Part shown: positions 60,948-64,000 of the stretch, one piece after another
Numbering within the stretch: position 1 is the stretch's first letter
Layout: each line of letters starts with the position of its first letter
Assembly: GCF_029603155.1 (NCBI RefSeq)
Contig: NZ_JAPMUA010000004.1
Location: 186,001-250,000, forward strand
From: Galbibacter pacificus
GTDB lineage: Bacteria; Bacteroidota; Bacteroidia; Flavobacteriales; Flavobacteriaceae
Length of the DNA: 64,000 nucleotides
Direction of reading: 5' to 3'
Translations under genes and position numbers: made by a program
Notes under the pieces: generated by a model
Database searches by the model: none
Told to the model about the DNA's origin: nothing
Seen by the model: only the letters and a program-made list of their open reading frames with translations

Positions 60948-61304
60948 TTATTCGGTAACAACAACCGGACTGGCATTGTTCCATGTAGTCACGTTTGTAA
61001 TTCTGTTGTCTTGATAATTTACTTCTTTTAGAATTTTATCATTCCAAAAAAACCATTTTCCGGTTTTCTTGCCGTTCTCGTACTTGGCCATAGCCGTCTT
61101 CTTTCCATTTTCATCAAATGCCTTCCATTCTCCATGAAGCTTTCCATTTAAATAATAACCCGTTTGTGCTATTTGTCCATTTTCATGGAAATAAGTAGCC
61201 TTCACCATTTCTCCTTCTTTCTCCAGTTTTGGTTTGTTCTCAACCTTTTGAGCTACCATCACTAACGAAAAAAGCATTGCAAAAATTAATAGTGTCTTTT
61301 TCAT
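60948..61304 (-). CDS. YwqK-family (MORN-like) secreted protein
   Basis: 118 residues. A signal peptide (MKKTLLIFAMLFSLVMVAQ) precedes about three MORN-like repeats: YFHENGQIAQTGYYLNGKLHGEW, DENGKKTAMAKYENGKKTGKW and WNDKILKEVNYQDNRI. The family is often called YwqK antitoxin, but the signal peptide and absence of a toxin gene argue against that name here. MORN-type repeats may bind lipid or act structurally. The gene is monocistronic with a terminator. Confidence 0.85.
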   Translation of the reverse strand: MKKTLLIFAMLFSLVMVAQKVENKPKLEKEGEMVKATYFHENGQIAQTGYYLNGKLHGEWKAFDENGKKTAMAKYENGKKTGKWFFWNDKILKEVNYQDNRITNVTTWNNASPVVVTE

Positions 61305-61631
61305 GTTCTTAATTTTTTAGTGTTTTACAATCTTCGCTAAAAAATGCTTCTTTATTATGTTAGTAATCTTCAGCACTTTATATTTTTCGCTATTTTCTCC
61401 GCAAGTGTTTACACTTACTTAACAAATATAAGTAAATATTTTACATTTAAAAAACGTTTACATAACATTAAATTAACATTAAGTTTATATTTAACTGGTT
61501 ATTAGTTGTTTATAATTTTATTAAATAAAAATTTTTGCTGAAAATTTAACATTAGAAAAAACTCGATTGAAATTTTTCTTTTACCTCAAGTAACTTGTTA
61601 CCTTTGCATCTTATAAAAATCTAAAGAATCC
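61305..61631. promoter_or_regulatory. 327-base AT-rich intergenic region upstream of aspS
   Basis: No gene is visible. The stretch contains the palindrome AAGTGTTTACACTT (61403-61416), several ACTTA/TAAGT copies nearby, and long A/T tracts. A -7 element for aspS is at its right end. I see no tRNA-like T-box or other leader structure. Confidence 0.4.
61599..61606 (+). promoter_or_regulatory. -7 promoter element (TACCTTTG) of aspS
   Basis: TACCTTTG matches TAnnTTTG and lies 25 bases before the aspS ATG, giving a leader of about 20 bases. The -33 area is T-rich (TTTTTCTTTTA) without a clear TTG. Confidence 0.55.
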
Positions 61632-63380
61632 ATGTATAGAAGTCATACTTGTGGCGAATTGCGCAAAGCGCACATTAACAGTGAAGTTACCTTATCGGGC
61701 TGGGTACAGAAAGTAAGGGATAAAGGTTTTATGGTTTGGGTAGACCTTCGCGATCGATATGGAATAGCACAACTTATTTTTGATGAAGAGCGTACCCCAA
61801 AAGAAGTACTGGAAACCGCACAGCGCCTTGGAAGGGAATTTGTTATTAAAGTAGACGGAACGGTAATTGAAAGAGAATCTAAGAATAGTAATATACCCAC
61901 CGGCGAGATTGAGGTGCTGGTTAAAAACATTACGGTTTTAAACAAATCCATAACCCCTCCTTTTACCATTGAAAACGAAACAGATGGCGGCGAGGACCTA
62001 CGGATGAAATACCGGTATTTGGACATTCGTCGCAACCCGGTAAAAAACAGCCTCATTTTTAGGCATAAGGTGGGCATAGAAGTTAGAAATTACCTTTCAA
62101 ACGAAGGTTTTGTAGAAATTGAAACCCCATATCTTATCAAGTCCACCCCCGAAGGTGCACGCGATTTTGTGGTACCTTCCAGGATGAACGAGGGCGAGTT
62201 TTATGCCCTCCCACAATCGCCCCAAACTTTCAAGCAATTGCTAATGGTGGGCGGTATGGACAAATATTTTCAAATTGTAAAATGCTTTAGGGACGAGGAC
62301 CTTCGTGCCGACAGACAACCGGAATTTACGCAAATAGACTGCGAAATGGCCTTTGTTGAACAAGAAGATATTTTAAATGTTTTTGAAGGGCTTACACGTC
62401 ATCTTCTAAAAGAAATAAAAGAAATAGAAATTGGCGGTTTTCCGCGAATGACCTATGATGAAGCCATGAAAAAATATGGAAACGACAAGCCCGATATCCG
62501 CTTCGGGATGGAATTTGGCGAACTCAACGCCGTAGCCCAACATAAAGATTTTAAAGTTTTTAACGACGCCGAACTGGTTGTCGGGATTGCTATTCCGGGA
62601 GCTGCCAATTATACCAGAAAAGAAATAGATAAGCTTATAGATTGGGTAAAGCGCCCACAAATTGGTGCACTGGGCATGGTGTACGTTAAGTGCAACGAAG
62701 ACGGCAGCTATAAATCTTCCGTTGATAAATTTTACGATCAAGACGACCTTAAAAAATGGGCAGAAGCCACCGGGGCCAAAACCGGGGACCTTATTTGTGT
62801 GCTTTCGGGGCCAACACATAAAACCAGGACGCAATTAAGTGCCTTACGTATGGAAATGGCAGAGCGTTTGGGCTTGAGAAATCCCAATGAATTTGCTCCG
62901 CTATGGGTGGTAGATTTTCCATTGTTGGAGTGGGACGAGGAAACTAGCCGGTACCATGCCATGCACCACCCGTTTACCTCTCCAAAACCAGAAGACATTA
63001 AACTTCTGGATACCGATCCCGGGAGCGTAAGAGCCAATGCATACGACCTAGTGCTGAACGGCAATGAAATTGGCGGAGGATCCATAAGGATATTCGATAA
63101 GGATTTACAGGCCTTGATGTTCAAGCATCTCGGGTTTACCGAAGATGAAGCCAAAGCTCAATTTGGATTCTTAATGGACGCTTTTCAATATGGTGCCCCG
63201 CCACATGGTGGATTGGCCTTTGGTTTTGATAGATTGGTGGCAATTTTAGGTGGACAGGAAACCATTCGCGATTTTATTGCTTTCCCAAAAAACAATGCGG
63301 GCCGTGATGTTATGATCGATGCCCCGTCTAAAATAGACAACGAACAACTGGACGAACTGCATATTAAGTTAAATATTTAA
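61632..63380 (+). CDS. aspS: Aspartate--tRNA ligase, bacterial type
   Basis: 582 residues, the bacterial length that includes the GAD insertion. The N-terminal OB-fold (TLSGWVQKVRDKGFMVWVDLRD) binds the anticodon. Class II motifs: motif 2 FRDEDLRADRQPEFTQID, the flipping loop ESTPEGARDFVVPS-like segment (here KSTPEGARDFVVPSR), and motif 3 GLAFGFDRLVAIL. QSPQTFKQLLMVGG is the ATP-site helix. The end AFPKNNAGRDVM is also diagnostic. Own promoter and terminator are visible. Confidence 0.98.
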   Translation: MYRSHTCGELRKAHINSEVTLSGWVQKVRDKGFMVWVDLRDRYGIAQLIFDEERTPKEVLETAQRLGREFVIKVDGTVIERESKNSNIPTGEIEVLVKNITVLNKSITPPFTIENETDGGEDLRMKYRYLDIRRNPVKNSLIFRHKVGIEVRNYLSNEGFVEIETPYLIKSTPEGARDFVVPSRMNEGEFYALPQSPQTFKQLLMVGGMDKYFQIVKCFRDEDLRADRQPEFTQIDCEMAFVEQEDILNVFEGLTRHLLKEIKEIEIGGFPRMTYDEAMKKYGNDKPDIRFGMEFGELNAVAQHKDFKVFNDAELVVGIAIPGAANYTRKEIDKLIDWVKRPQIGALGMVYVKCNEDGSYKSSVDKFYDQDDLKKWAEATGAKTGDLICVLSGPTHKTRTQLSALRMEMAERLGLRNPNEFAPLWVVDFPLLEWDEETSRYHAMHHPFTSPKPEDIKLLDTDPGSVRANAYDLVLNGNEIGGGSIRIFDKDLQALMFKHLGFTEDEAKAQFGFLMDAFQYGAPPHGGLAFGFDRLVAILGGQETIRDFIAFPKNNAGRDVMIDAPSKIDNEQLDELHIKLNI

Positions 63381-63385
63381 AAATC

Positions 63386-63418
63386 AAACGCTTGTAAGTA
63401 TTATATTTGCAAGCGTTT
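63386..63418 (+). terminator. Intrinsic terminator of aspS, with a -7-like box in its loop
   Basis: AAACGCTTG and CAAGCGTTT form a 9-bp stem with a 15-base loop, followed by TTTTTA. It begins 6 bases after the aspS stop. The loop ends with TATATTTG (63402-63409), a -7 consensus 30 bases before the ClC start codon, so the same sequence may serve as terminator and promoter. Confidence 0.7.
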
Positions 63419-63439
63419 TTTATATTAAATCCATGGGTG

Positions 63440-64000
63440 ATGCCTCATACTAAAAAAAGTCTTTTTACCCGAATATTAATATGGCGTGCCAAACATATTT
63501 CGCAACGCCAATTTATATACATCTTGAGCATTCTGGTTGGTTTTACCTCCGGATTGGGCGCCGTTGTGTTAAAAAACCTTACGCACTTTATACAGTTATT
63601 GCTTGAAGGAAAGCTTGTTCAACAATTCCACCATGCCTTTTACTTTGTCTACCCGATAATTGGTTTAACACTCACATACCTTATTATGAAATATATAATA
63701 AGGAACAGGGTTAGCCATGGTATCCCTTCTACCCTCTTTGCCATTTCAAAGCGAAAAGGAATCATGAAGCAGTTCCAAATGATAGGAAGTATCCTTACCG
63801 CACCTTTTACGGTAGGTTTTGGGGGGTCGGTTGGACTTGAGGGGCCTACGGTTGCCACCGGTGCAGCATTAAGTTCCAACATAGCCCGCTTGTTCCATAT
63901 GAACCAGGCTAGCCGGACACTCTTGATTGGGGCCGCAGCGGCCGGGGCAATGGCATCTATTTTCAAGGCCCCCATTGCAGCCATTATTTTTGCCGTGGAA
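63440..64000 (+). CDS. ClC-family chloride channel/transporter, 3' end beyond window
   Basis: The frame from ATG 63440 is open to the window end: 187 residues of the N-terminal half. Membrane helices (FIYILSILVGFTSGLGAVVL, YFVYPIIGLTLTYLIM) and the ClC selectivity motifs HGIPSTL, GGSVGLEGP and GAAAAGAMASIFKAP are present. The third motif has Leu-Glu where GREGP/GKEGP is common, with the gating glutamate kept. An exchanger rather than a channel is likely from the retained Glu, but the second exchanger residue lies beyond the window. CBS domains may follow. Confidence 0.9.
   Translation, partial: MPHTKKSLFTRILIWRAKHISQRQFIYILSILVGFTSGLGAVVLKNLTHFIQLLLEGKLVQQFHHAFYFVYPIIGLTLTYLIMKYIIRNRVSHGIPSTLFAISKRKGIMKQFQMIGSILTAPFTVGFGGSVGLEGPTVATGAALSSNIARLFHMNQASRTLLIGAAAAGAMASIFKAPIAAIIFAVE

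Noticed and set aside
60948..61304. YwqK-type protein as part of a toxin-antitoxin system
   Set aside because: It carries a signal peptide and MORN-like repeats, and no toxin-like gene adjoins it; the family name is misleading here.
1..64000. tRNA, rRNA, CRISPR arrays, insertion sequences, prophage or integrase genes
   Set aside because: I looked for T-arm motifs, direct repeats with spacers, transposase motifs and terminal inverted repeats, and found none that hold up.

Overview
The window is a contiguous stretch of chromosome from a member of the Bacteroidota, most likely a (marine) Flavobacteriaceae species. The DNA is AT-rich. Several genes are preceded by the Bacteroidota -7 element TAnnTTTG, in two places with a -33 TTTG 18-19 bases upstream, and Shine-Dalgarno sequences are largely absent. 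The gene content fits: a complete Bat (aerotolerance) operon, a TonB receptor with a carboxypeptidase-regulatory-like N-terminal domain, many short-signal lipoproteins, a GbsR/MarR-controlled RND pump and a flavobacterial-type GlpO. About 54 protein genes are supported, two of them cut by the window edges. There are no rRNA or tRNA genes, no CRISPR array and no insertion sequence.

Layout. 0-7.4 kb: end of a DUF3298 protein, DinB-like protein, ArsC/Spx-like protein with an overlapping EamA transporter, hotdog thioesterase, YheT-type hydrolase, then a three-gene set (Tat-signal Gfo/Idh oxidoreductase, azurin-like lipoprotein, DUF1080 3-keto-disaccharide hydrolase-like lipoprotein) and a Bax-inhibitor-1 protein. 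7.5-13.8 kb: RND efflux operon (GbsR/MarR regulator, adaptor, permease, outer-membrane factor), with a perfect inverted repeat in its promoter and an intrinsic terminator at its end. 13.9-20.1 kb: Tat-signal PLP aminotransferase overlapping an AEC-family permease, small unknown proteins, pheS, CvpA and beta-carbonic anhydrase. 20.1-31.5 kb: SulP anion transporter, a small membrane protein, and the eight-gene moxR-DUF58-(BatD/DUF4381-like)-batA-batB-batC-batD-batE operon.

31.6-46.4 kb: DUF4382 lipoprotein, SDR, AlbA_2-type protein, PP1-like phosphatase, membrane-anchored helix-hairpin-helix protein with an OmpA protein, acyl-ACP desaturase, ALDH7-type dehydrogenase, TonB receptor with PepSY reductase, 3-hydroxyanthranilate dioxygenase, CAP-domain lipoprotein and isoaspartyl peptidase. 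46.4-64 kb: alpha-2-macroglobulin with penicillin-binding protein 1C, glycerol-3-phosphate oxidase and NAD(P)-dependent glycerol-3-phosphate dehydrogenase facing each other around a small cupin/truncated-HTH insert, LysM-BON protein, nadD-gmk-yicC operon, YwqK-type protein, aspS and the start of a ClC chloride channel.

Most of this is ordinary housekeeping and envelope biology. The parts most worth a second look are: the Gfo/Idh-azurin-DUF1080 set, which could be an exported carbohydrate-oxidation route; the exported aminotransferase/permease pair; two perfect palindromes that look like operators; an orphan 16-bp terminator with no gene in front of it; and a 59-residue HTH remnant between glpO and gpsA. 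I did not find a clearly undescribed defence or mobile system.
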